Assembly (NCBI GenBank): GCA_964571195.1
Contig: CAZNAD010000008.1
Coordinates: 19,604-83,603 of the forward strand
From: PALSA-1006 sp964571195
GTDB taxonomy: Bacteria > Pseudomonadota > Gammaproteobacteria > Burkholderiales > Gallionellaceae
Length of the DNA stretch: 64,000 nt
Direction of reading: 5' to 3'
Shown here: in pieces, positions 52,346 to 60,382 of the stretch
Layout: every line of letters starts with the position of its first letter
Numbering within the stretch: position 1 is the stretch's first letter
The notes under the pieces: model-generated
What the model was told of the DNA's origin: nothing
Databases searched by the model: none
The model's input: only the letters and a program-made list of their open reading frames with translations
Translations under genes and position numbers: made by a program

Positions 52346-52798
52346 TCAACCGATGATGAACAATGGTTGTCCGAACTCGACCGGCTGGCCGTTCTCCACC
52401 AGGATGGCTTTGACCACGCCGCCCTTGTCGGTTTCGATCTCGTTCAGCAGCTTCATCGCCTCGATGATGCACAAGGTGTCGCCGGCGTTCACAGTCTGGC
52501 CGATATCAACGAACGATTTCGCACCCGGCGAAGGGGCGCGATAGAAGCTCCCCACCATTGGAGATTTGACCACATGACCTTCAGGCTCTGCGGGTGCAGC
52601 GGCAGCAGCGGGAGCTGCTGCTGTCTGGGGCGCGGGGGCTGCGGCCACATGGTGTTGAGGCGCGGGAGCGTAGAACTGCTGGCTAGTCGCGACGTTGCGC
52701 GAGATACGTACATGCTCTTCACCCTCGGTCAGTTCCAGTTCGGCGATACCCGAGTTCTCGACCAGTTCGATCAGTGTCTTCAGTTTGCGTAGATCCAT
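52346..52798 (-). CDS. accB: Biotin carboxyl carrier protein of acetyl-CoA carboxylase
   Basis: A 150-residue BCCP. The biotinylated lysine is K116 in EAMKLLNEIE. A proline/alanine-rich linker spans about residues 45-70. It carries carboxyl-biotin between AccC and the transferase subunits for malonyl-CoA synthesis. aroQ stops 2 bases before its ATG. Confidence 0.97.
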   Translation of the reverse strand: MDLRKLKTLIELVENSGIAELELTEGEEHVRISRNVATSQQFYAPAPQHHVAAAPAPQTAAAPAAAAAPAEPEGHVVKSPMVGSFYRAPSPGAKSFVDIGQTVNAGDTLCIIEAMKLLNEIETDKGGVVKAILVENGQPVEFGQPLFIIG

Positions 52799-52800
52799 CT

Positions 52801-53244
52801 TTAACTCCTTACAGAATGTTGTAGTGCGAATTGCAGTGCCAGTTCATAACCTGTTGCGCCCAGGCCACTGATGACGCCGACGGCGATGTCGGAAAAATAG
52901 GACTCTTTACGAAACGCCTCGCGGGCGAACACGTTGGAGAGGTGTACTTCGACAAAGGGAATGGCGACCGCCGCCAATGCGTCGCGTATCGCCACACTGG
53001 TGTGGGTAAACGCGGCTGGATTGATGATGATGAAGTCAGTGCCATCGGTCTGCGCCTGTTGCACCCGCTCGACCAGCGCACCTTCCATGTTGCTTTGGAA
53101 ATGCGCCAATCTTGCGTCCTTTGCCTGTGCTAATGCCGATAATTTGGTGTTAATTTCATCCAAGGTAGTGCGGCCATAAACCTCCGGCTCGCGTGTTCCA
53201 AGCAGGTTAAGGTTGGGGCCGTGTAAAACAAGGACATTCTTCAT
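52801..53244 (-). CDS. aroQ: 3-dehydroquinate dehydratase, type II
   Basis: A 147-residue type II dehydroquinase with HGPNLNLLGTREPEVYG, the substrate-binding INPAAFTHTSVAI and EVHLSN. It converts 3-dehydroquinate to 3-dehydroshikimate. The ATG at 53244 is supported by the family N-terminus. Placement directly before accB is a frequent proteobacterial order. Confidence 0.96.
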   Translation of the reverse strand: MKNVLVLHGPNLNLLGTREPEVYGRTTLDEINTKLSALAQAKDARLAHFQSNMEGALVERVQQAQTDGTDFIIINPAAFTHTSVAIRDALAAVAIPFVEVHLSNVFAREAFRKESYFSDIAVGVISGLGATGYELALQFALQHSVRS

Positions 53245-53323
53245 GGAGGCAGTTTGCCGCAAAATAGGGGTGTTTGTCTATATTTTCGATGAAGTTGTTA
53301 AAAAATGACGTAAGTTCAGAGGG

Positions 53324-53692
53324 TTACATGCCCTGAAAAAAATACACAGTCAGGATGACGCCTAAGACGGCAACGATCAGGTTGCTGATGATGCCGGGGG
53401 CAGTGCGATAACCTTCCGGTATCTCGATTGGTTTCAGGGTATGCAGCACTTTGCGATATTGCACCGTGGAATAAGCAGCCACGGCCGCACCCAGCAGAAC
53501 AAAGGCCAGTCCTGTCCAGAACGAGAGTCCGCGCTGTAAGGGTGTGTCGTGTTTGGGCAGCAAGATAGCGACGAACAGGCCGAAACGTTCGATGACGAAA
53601 CCGAAGGCCATCAGGGCGAGACTGGTGCGGTTCCAGGCGAGCAAGGTGCGCTCGGCGGCAAAAAAGACTCTGGGATCGTTAAGATCGGACAT
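53324..53692 (-). CDS. DUF202/YidH-family small membrane protein
   Basis: A 122-residue protein with the family start NDPRVFFAAERTLLAWNRTSLALMAFGF and three hydrophobic helices. AGGAG lies 5 bases before the ATG. It lies 18 bases downstream of dsbD on the same strand, so it may be cotranscribed. No molecular function is established for the family that I can use here. Confidence 0.88.
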   Translation of the reverse strand: MSDLNDPRVFFAAERTLLAWNRTSLALMAFGFVIERFGLFVAILLPKHDTPLQRGLSFWTGLAFVLLGAAVAAYSTVQYRKVLHTLKPIEIPEGYRTAPGIISNLIVAVLGVILTVYFFQGM

Positions 53693-53710
53693 TGTTTCTC
53701 CTGTGCATAT

Positions 53711-55492
53711 TTATAGACGGGCGTTCTTTAGTGACTGCAAGAACTGCATGGCGTCCTGAAACCCCATCACCCGGGCAGTTTCCTGTTCTTTGCCCTGTCC
53801 ATCGAAGAACAGGATGGCGGGCGGGCCGAACAGCTGGAAGTGTTGCAGCAAGGCTTTGTCGTCGGCATCGTTGGCGGTGACGTCTGCCTGCAGCAGCAGC
53901 GTGTCTTTTAATGCTCTCTGCACGGCGGCATCGCTGAACGTGTAGTGCTCCATCTCTTTGCAGGCGACACACCAGTCGGCGTAAAAATCCAGCATCACGG
54001 TCTTGCCCGGTGCCGAGGCGATACGCGCTTCCAGTTCGGCCAGGCTCTTCACGCGCTCGAAACGCAGGGTGGCGGATGTCTCTGTCGTATTGCGGCTGAT
54101 GTTGCCCAGCGGGCGCAGGATGTCGCGTGCGCCGGAGAGTGCGCCGACGAGGTAGGCGGCGCCGAGCAACAGGCACAGGATGCCGAGCCCCTTCCACAGT
54201 TTGCGCCAGCCGGTGGCATTGTGCGGTAGCGCATCCAGTGCGCGCAGGTAGATGGCGCAGAAGATCAGCAATGCACCCCACAGCAGCATCTGCATGGCGA
54301 GCGGAATGACGGGGGAGATGATCCAGATGGCGAGTGCCAGCATCACCACCCCGAACAGGCGTTTTACCGCTTCCATCCAGGCACCGGCCTTGGGCAGCAG
54401 GGCCCCCGCAGAGCTGCCGATCAGCAGCAGCGGTGCGCCCATACCCAGTGCCAGCGCGAACAGGGCGGTGCCGCCCAGTACGGCATCGTGGGTCTTGCCG
54501 ATGTAGAGCAGCGCGCCCGCCATCGGGGCGGCGACACAGGGACTCATGATGATGGCTGAGAGTGCGCCCATCACGAACACGCCGGAAAGATGTCCGCCAT
54601 GCAACTTGTTGCTGGTATCGCTGAGGCGGCTCTGCAAGGCGGAGGGCAGTTGCAGTTCATAGAAGCCGAACATGGACAACGACAGCAATACGAACACGGC
54701 GGCGAAACCGCCCAGCACCGCCGGTGTCTGTAGCGCATTGGAGATGAGCTCGCCGGAAAGTCCCGCCGCGACACCGGCTGCGGCGTAAGTAAGCGCCATC
54801 CCCAACACATAAGCCAGCGACAGGATGAAAGCGTGGAAGTGGGTAATGTGGTGACCGCGCCCGACGATGATGCCGGACAGAATGGGGATCATCGGGAACA
54901 CGCAAGGCGTGAAGGCGAGCAGCAATCCGGCGCCGAAGAAGAACGACACGATCAGCCAGAAGTTGCCCTGCTGCAACACATTGGCGATCCGGGTGTTCTC
55001 GTTCTCCGTGGCGGGAGCAGGCGCGGGCGCGTTACTGATGACCTGTGTCAATTCCACCATCAGTGTCTTGTCGATGGGCGGGTAACACAAGCCCTGATCG
55101 CTGCATCCCTGATATCCCGCATTGACCGTCACCGGCGAGCGCGTATTCCCATCTTTCAGCACGATCAGCGCCTGGAACGACTGGTGATAGACCTCGGTCA
55201 CGCCGAAGTTGGGGTCATTCTTGCGCTCGCCCTTGGGCAGATCGAAGCGCACGATTCCGGCCGAGTCATCCTTGAGGGAGAAGCGGATCTTGTCGCGATA
55301 CAGGTAATAACCCGGTGTGATCTTGAAATCGGCCAGCAAGGTCTGCTTGTCGCGCGCCACGATACTCAATACGAAAGCCTGATCGGGCGGCAGGAAGGCC
55401 GGTTGTTTTGCGCCGCCCAAACGTTCGAGCAGACCTTCGGCATGGGTCAGCGGAGCGAGGCAGAGCAGCATCAGCAAAAATAAACGTTTCAT
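53711..55492 (-). CDS. dsbD: Thiol:disulfide interchange protein DsbD
   Basis: A 593-residue DsbD with a signal peptide, an N-terminal periplasmic domain with the redox pair in CSDQGLCYPP, about eight membrane helices with the central FTPCVFPMIP and SPCVAAPMAG cysteines, and a C-terminal thioredoxin domain with YADWCVACKEME. It carries electrons from cytoplasmic thioredoxin to periplasmic isomerases and cytochrome maturation. The start overlaps the cutA stop by 4 bases. Confidence 0.96.
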   Translation of the reverse strand: MKRLFLLMLLCLAPLTHAEGLLERLGGAKQPAFLPPDQAFVLSIVARDKQTLLADFKITPGYYLYRDKIRFSLKDDSAGIVRFDLPKGERKNDPNFGVTEVYHQSFQALIVLKDGNTRSPVTVNAGYQGCSDQGLCYPPIDKTLMVELTQVISNAPAPAPATENENTRIANVLQQGNFWLIVSFFFGAGLLLAFTPCVFPMIPILSGIIVGRGHHITHFHAFILSLAYVLGMALTYAAAGVAAGLSGELISNALQTPAVLGGFAAVFVLLSLSMFGFYELQLPSALQSRLSDTSNKLHGGHLSGVFVMGALSAIIMSPCVAAPMAGALLYIGKTHDAVLGGTALFALALGMGAPLLLIGSSAGALLPKAGAWMEAVKRLFGVVMLALAIWIISPVIPLAMQMLLWGALLIFCAIYLRALDALPHNATGWRKLWKGLGILCLLLGAAYLVGALSGARDILRPLGNISRNTTETSATLRFERVKSLAELEARIASAPGKTVMLDFYADWCVACKEMEHYTFSDAAVQRALKDTLLLQADVTANDADDKALLQHFQLFGPPAILFFDGQGKEQETARVMGFQDAMQFLQSLKNARL

Positions 55493-55824
55493 GCGTCTTT
55501 CCTTGGTTGGGTCTCCTGTCCCACCCAGGCCAGATAGGCGGGCAGTCCGGTGGTCACAGGGACAGCGATGAGTTCGGGAAGTTCATAGGGATGCAGCTCC
55601 TGCAGCCGGTCTTGCAAGCGCGGATAAGCCGCACGTGTGGTCTTGATGAGCAGCGGCACTTCCTCGGTGTGGTTGAGCTTGCCTTCCCAGCGATAAATGG
55701 ACGTGCATCCGGCCAAGATATTCACGCACGCCGCAAGGTTCTCATTCACCAGAGCATCCGCCGCTGCCTCTGCCGTAGCATGATCGGGAAAATTGCTGAT
55801 GACGAGAAGGACTTCGTTATTCAT
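55489..55824 (-). CDS. cutA: Divalent-cation tolerance protein CutA
   Basis: A 111-residue CutA1 trimer-forming protein with NVLAGCTSIYRWEGKLNHTEEV-like core (NILAGCTSIYRW here) and the C-terminal LPAYLAWVGQET. It overlaps dsbD by 4 bases, the common cutA-dsbD pair. The exact role (metal binding or signal trimer) is unsettled for the family. Confidence 0.95.
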   Translation of the reverse strand: MNNEVLLVISNFPDHATAEAAADALVNENLAACVNILAGCTSIYRWEGKLNHTEEVPLLIKTTRAAYPRLQDRLQELHPYELPELIAVPVTTGLPAYLAWVGQETQPRKDA

Positions 55825-55875
55825 TTCGGCTATCCATCGATCCAGCTAAATTGAGTAGGGTGCATGGAATTCACC

Positions 55876-58773
55876 CTACCGCCCCATCACCGCAATCGGG
55901 AAGTCCGTTACGCCATCGGGAGCGATGGCCTTCGGCGATTGCTGGCCGTGGGTCAGTTCCTTCACGCGTTCGGTCACATAGTAATTCAGCCCCACGTGGG
56001 TGATCTTGCCGTTCTTGGCGAAATCCGCTTTGCCGCTCAAGCCTTCCACTACCGCCTTGGTAAACGCACCGTTGCCCCAAGCCGCATTTTCCTGCGACAA
56101 CTGTTTGCCGGTGGACGAGGTGAACACCACCACGCCGTTTTCCGCCGAGGATAGTTCGTTCACAAAGGCGTCCGTCGAGCCACCCACCGCGCGGGTCTTG
56201 GAGGTGCCCAGCGCGTTGCCCGCATGGCAGGTGTCCACGAAGAACACCGCCTTGCCCGCCAGCGAATTGAGCGTATCGCGGATGTCGGTCTGCGCCACAC
56301 CGGTGCGCAGCAGCTTGTCCGGGTCGGCATTGTGCGGCAGGAAGAAATACTTGCCCTGATTGTCGTTCATGCCGTGTCCGGCAATGAACATCATGCCGAC
56401 ATCGCGCGCGGTGACTTGCTGCTTCAACCATTCCAGGCCATCGAGTACCTCATCCTTGATGGCATTGTCGTCGGTCAGCAGCTTCACCACCACCTCGCCA
56501 TACAATTTGCCTTGCTGTTTTTGCAGTACGGCGGCGAAATCGCGGGCATCTTTGGCGGCTAACCCCAGGTTGTAATCCGGGTTCTTGTATTTCGACACGC
56601 CCACCGCCAGCACATACAGCTTGGGTTTGAACTGCACGGCTGCGGCGCTCTTTTTGCCCGACCAGCGCACCCACAGCGAGGCGGGAGTGGAGATGCCATT
56701 TTTGTTTTCGGCGAACAGCGCGATCTCGCTATCCTGTTCGGGGATGGTGACATCCACTTCGCGGATGTCGCCGTTGTCGGTTTTGAGTTTCAGCGCCCGT
56801 TCGGCGCTCACCGCCTGCCCGTTCACCCGCACACGCAAGCCGGTGATTGGCGCATCGGCCAAGGTACGCACGCGGTAGCGCAGTTTCACTGTGGTGCTGT
56901 TCACGGCGGTATCCGCTGCCGGAGACACGATCTCCACCACCGGCGGCAACACTTGCGCGATGGAAGCCGTGGCGGTTTGCTTGCGTCCCGATTCGGCATT
57001 GGCGAGACGCACGGCATCCGCTTCGTCCTGCGTATTTAGGATTTGCGCCAGCACATCGGGGCGATAGAAGCGCTCGCGGAAGCGCGAAGCGGGGAAGAAA
57101 TCGGCGGCTTGGTCTTTGCCGTTATTCAGATGCCAGCCGATCAAACTTTCCGCGCCGGGCGAAGCATCGTAATAGCCGGAGGGTGTCCACATCACCCAGC
57201 GCTGCTTGTCCGCATGCGGGAAAAATGCCAGTTGCTCGACACCATCGGAGGCGCGATGCCAGCGGATAGTGCCGTCGCCGTAGGCGGCGACGATCCAGCG
57301 CCCGTCTTGCGATACGTTCACCGCCCACACTGCACCGGGTACAGGCTGCTCCCAGCGTGATTTGCCGTTGTGATCGAACAAGCGCAAGCGCCAATCTGCC
57401 CCCAGCGCAAAGCCGCTGCCATCCGGCAACAGCGCGAGGCTGCGCGAATTTTCATATTGCTGGAGTGGGAGCGGCGTGCCGTTGAGCTTGGGGGTAGTGG
57501 TACCTTCCCAGTCGGTGACGTTCAGGCCGGGAGCAGTGAGCAAGGGCGCGACGAGACTTTGTTCCGCCACAAAGGCGCAGCGCTGGCTGTCGAACACGAC
57601 GGGAGATATGCCGTGATCTTCATAACCGAAGCGCACTTGCGCACCGTCAGCAGAGAGCATAAACCCCGACAGATTATCGCGATAATGCGCAATCACCGGC
57701 GCATGGAACAGCGTGCGTTGCCCCCGCGCATCCAGCACACCCCATGAAGGTTCGCCAGTGCCGAACACCAAGCGCCCATCCGGCAGCGCGGCCAACTCCA
57801 TCACGGTGTCGCCCGCCACCGGGATGTTGTGCGCCGCCCCGCGTCCGCCCTGCGCAAAGCGGCGGATATACTGTTGCCAGCGCCCCTCGAATTGGGCTTG
57901 CGCCCCCCCTGCGGCATACAGCGTTTGCCCATCGGCAGACCACGCCACGCTGTTCAGGCTGCCCTTCACCCCCGCCGTATCCGTCGCGTAGAGCAAACTC
58001 AGGTCGGCGGCATCCAGCACATTTATCGCCGGGGCGTCCAAGAATCCCACGGCGATGCGCGTGCCGTCCGGCGCAAAACGCGCGGCATAGGGTTGTTTGC
58101 CGCCGGGGGCGGTGCGCTTGACCAGCAGGTTCAGCTTGGCACCATCCCAGCGGTACAGGCGAAGATAGCCATCGTAGCTGGTGGTTAGCAAACGCCCGTC
58201 GCGGCTGAACTGCACCGAGTAGCTGTCCGCGCCGTAGTCGCTATCTTGCGCTAGCAAGCGGCCATCAGCGACGGAGAGCAGGCGGATGCCGCTGCCAGCC
58301 CCCAAGCTCGCCGCCAGCGTGCGGCCATCGGGCGCAAAGGCGAGATGATTAATCACATTGGACAAACCGCTCAGGCGGCGCAGCAAACGGCCACTGGCGC
58401 GGTCGAACAGGAAGATGGAAGCGCCAGCATCGCCAACTTGCGTATATCCCCCCAGCGCCACCGTATTGCCATCCGGCGACAACGCCACCGCAAACAGCTT
58501 GCCTTCGTTGCCATTGGCGATGGGAATGCGCAAAGTGGCGAGCAAGCGCCCGTCGCGCAAATCCCACACCCGCGCGGTTTTGTCGGCCGATGCCGTCACC
58601 AGATAACGCCCGGCCTCATCGGTCGCGACGCGCTTGATTATCGCCGTGTGTTCGCCGAGGTCGAAGCGCAGCATGGGTTCGCTGGGCGGCTCTCCCGCAT
58701 GGGCGAGGTTGAGGGTGCACAGCAGCAGGGTGGCGGCTTGCAGGAAGTAGCGGAGAAAAGTTTTGCTATGCAT
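55876..58773 (-). CDS. Secreted WD40-repeat protein with C-terminal caspase-like (peptidase C14) domain
   Basis: A 965-residue protein with a signal peptide (about 1-21). A WD40-type propeller spans about residues 35-480, with clear units such as HTAIIKRVATDEAGRYLVTASADKT and ARVWDLRDG. A beta-rich linker follows, then a caspase-fold domain from about 715 to the end. The catalytic pair is His800 in IAGHGMND and Cys849 in FVDTCHAG. I chose the ATG at 58773, with AGGAA 8 bases upstream. It appears to be a periplasmic or surface caspase homologue. The substrate is unknown, and whether it self-processes cannot be seen. Confidence 0.85.
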   Translation of the reverse strand: MHSKTFLRYFLQAATLLLCTLNLAHAGEPPSEPMLRFDLGEHTAIIKRVATDEAGRYLVTASADKTARVWDLRDGRLLATLRIPIANGNEGKLFAVALSPDGNTVALGGYTQVGDAGASIFLFDRASGRLLRRLSGLSNVINHLAFAPDGRTLAASLGAGSGIRLLSVADGRLLAQDSDYGADSYSVQFSRDGRLLTTSYDGYLRLYRWDGAKLNLLVKRTAPGGKQPYAARFAPDGTRIAVGFLDAPAINVLDAADLSLLYATDTAGVKGSLNSVAWSADGQTLYAAGGAQAQFEGRWQQYIRRFAQGGRGAAHNIPVAGDTVMELAALPDGRLVFGTGEPSWGVLDARGQRTLFHAPVIAHYRDNLSGFMLSADGAQVRFGYEDHGISPVVFDSQRCAFVAEQSLVAPLLTAPGLNVTDWEGTTTPKLNGTPLPLQQYENSRSLALLPDGSGFALGADWRLRLFDHNGKSRWEQPVPGAVWAVNVSQDGRWIVAAYGDGTIRWHRASDGVEQLAFFPHADKQRWVMWTPSGYYDASPGAESLIGWHLNNGKDQAADFFPASRFRERFYRPDVLAQILNTQDEADAVRLANAESGRKQTATASIAQVLPPVVEIVSPAADTAVNSTTVKLRYRVRTLADAPITGLRVRVNGQAVSAERALKLKTDNGDIREVDVTIPEQDSEIALFAENKNGISTPASLWVRWSGKKSAAAVQFKPKLYVLAVGVSKYKNPDYNLGLAAKDARDFAAVLQKQQGKLYGEVVVKLLTDDNAIKDEVLDGLEWLKQQVTARDVGMMFIAGHGMNDNQGKYFFLPHNADPDKLLRTGVAQTDIRDTLNSLAGKAVFFVDTCHAGNALGTSKTRAVGGSTDAFVNELSSAENGVVVFTSSTGKQLSQENAAWGNGAFTKAVVEGLSGKADFAKNGKITHVGLNYYVTERVKELTHGQQSPKAIAPDGVTDFPIAVMGR

Positions 58774-58862
58774 TTTTATTTCCTCAAACATCCATAAAAA
58801 TTAATCTTTCGTCGTTCGGCAGCTCGGAGGTAGGGGGCGTTTTACGCTTGGATAATCCGGGA

Positions 58863-59876
58863 TTACGCCTTTCCTGCCCGCGCGCAGCGCACGCCGAGCT
58901 GGAGCAGCTCGTCCCACACATCACCTTGGCGCAGCCCTTTTACCAGCTTGTCGATTTGTGCGGCCTGGCGCAGGGCACGCTCTGCGAATGCCGGAGTGAA
59001 ACGGCGCACCGCGCGTTCGACCAGTTTCTGGCGCACGCCCCACACGCGCGCATCACGCAACGCGCCGGAGAGGTTGCCGTTCTGTTGCAAGGCGCGCGAC
59101 ACCTTGGCCAAAGTGCGGATATCTTCCGCTACCGCCCACAGGATCAGTACGGTTGCAGTGCCTTCGGCGCGCAGACCGTCGAGGATGCGCGCATAACGTT
59201 CGGCATCCCCCGCCAGCATCGCTTCGGAGAGCTTGAATACATCGTAACGCGCCACATCCATCACCGAATCCTTCACCTGCTCGAAACTGAGCGGTCCGGC
59301 GGGGAATAACAGCGCGAGTTTCTGTATCTCCTGAAAGGCCGCCAGCAGGTTGCCTTCCACGCGCTGTGCCAGAAAGGCCAGCGTGTCGGCATCGGTCGAT
59401 TGATGCTGGCGCTCCAGGCGGGCGGCGATCCAGGCGGGCAGCGCGGCGAGCGAGACCTCGTCGGCGCTGATGACGGTGCCGTGTTGTTCGAGTGCGCCGA
59501 ACCATTTGCTCTTCAGCGCCGTGCCGTCAAGGCGCGGCAGGGAGATCAGTGTGAGTGTGTCTGGATTGAGGTTGTCGCAATGGTCTTGCAGCGCCTGGGC
59601 TCCCTCCACTCCCGGTTTGCCGGAAGGGATGCGCAGGTCGATGATTTTGCGCGAAGAGAACAGCGACATGCTTTGCGCACTGTTGCGCAGCTCCGCCCAT
59701 TTGAACCCCTGTTCGGCGATCAGCACTTCGCGTTCGCTGTAACCCGCCGCGCGCGCGGCGGTGCGAATAGCATCGGCAGTCTCGATGGCGAGCAGCAGGG
59801 CTTCGCCGTGGATGACGTACAGGCCGGAAAGACCTTTGGTCAGATGGCGCGCGAGGTCTTCACTTGACAGGCGCAT
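58863..59876 (-). CDS. holA: DNA polymerase III subunit delta
   Basis: A 337-residue clamp-loader delta subunit with the family N-terminal LYVIHGEALLLAIETADAIR and an AAA+ like fold with degenerate ATP site, as expected. It opens the beta clamp. The leuS-lptE-holA order is classic. Its start overlaps the lptE 3' end by 17 bases. Confidence 0.93.
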   Translation of the reverse strand: MRLSSEDLARHLTKGLSGLYVIHGEALLLAIETADAIRTAARAAGYSEREVLIAEQGFKWAELRNSAQSMSLFSSRKIIDLRIPSGKPGVEGAQALQDHCDNLNPDTLTLISLPRLDGTALKSKWFGALEQHGTVISADEVSLAALPAWIAARLERQHQSTDADTLAFLAQRVEGNLLAAFQEIQKLALLFPAGPLSFEQVKDSVMDVARYDVFKLSEAMLAGDAERYARILDGLRAEGTATVLILWAVAEDIRTLAKVSRALQQNGNLSGALRDARVWGVRQKLVERAVRRFTPAFAERALRQAAQIDKLVKGLRQGDVWDELLQLGVRCARAGKA

Positions 59877-60381
59877 CTTCTTCTTGGGCCGGTTTGGCGC
59901 GACTCAGTCGGCGCAGCGTCTGCTGGACCGCATCGGTGCGCAGGTCTTTGAAGAGCAGGGCCTCTTCCTGTTGTTTGGCCAGCAGCTGTGCATCGTCGTA
60001 AGTTAGTGTGCGCATCAGCAGGATCTCCTGCTTGGGCATCCAAGTGCGCAACTGTTTATCGTAGGCGCGTAACTCGACCCGGTAACGCAGCTGGTATTCG
60101 AGCACCTTACCTGCGGTGGACAACGACAGGATCTGTTTGTCCGAACTTTCGGACACGATCTCAAGTGTGAGAGTGGCGGCATCGGAGGTTTCGCTGACCT
60201 CGACCTTGTTGGCCAACAAGCCGTTGCGCAGGTCGATCACGAACGGCGTTTCGCCGGCCGTTTTCAGATAGACGCTCTTGAATGCCAGTTGCACCGGACC
60301 GCCGTGGCCGCGCAGATGGAAGCCGCAAGCAACCAGTGTGAATGTCGCGGCGAATAACAGCAGCTTGGTCGCCGTTCTCAC
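59860..60381 (-). CDS. lptE: LPS-assembly lipoprotein LptE
   Basis: A 173-residue outer-membrane lipoprotein. The lipobox is LVAC with the lipidated cysteine at residue 19, followed by GFHLRG, the usual LptE start. It plugs LptD for lipopolysaccharide insertion. I favour the GTG at 60381, directly after the leuS stop; an ATG at 60396 would add five residues and overlap leuS. Confidence 0.92.
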   Translation of the reverse strand: MRTATKLLLFAATFTLVACGFHLRGHGGPVQLAFKSVYLKTAGETPFVIDLRNGLLANKVEVSETSDAATLTLEIVSESSDKQILSLSTAGKVLEYQLRYRVELRAYDKQLRTWMPKQEILLMRTLTYDDAQLLAKQQEEALLFKDLRTDAVQQTLRRLSRAKPAQEEDAPVK

Positions 60382-60382
60382 G

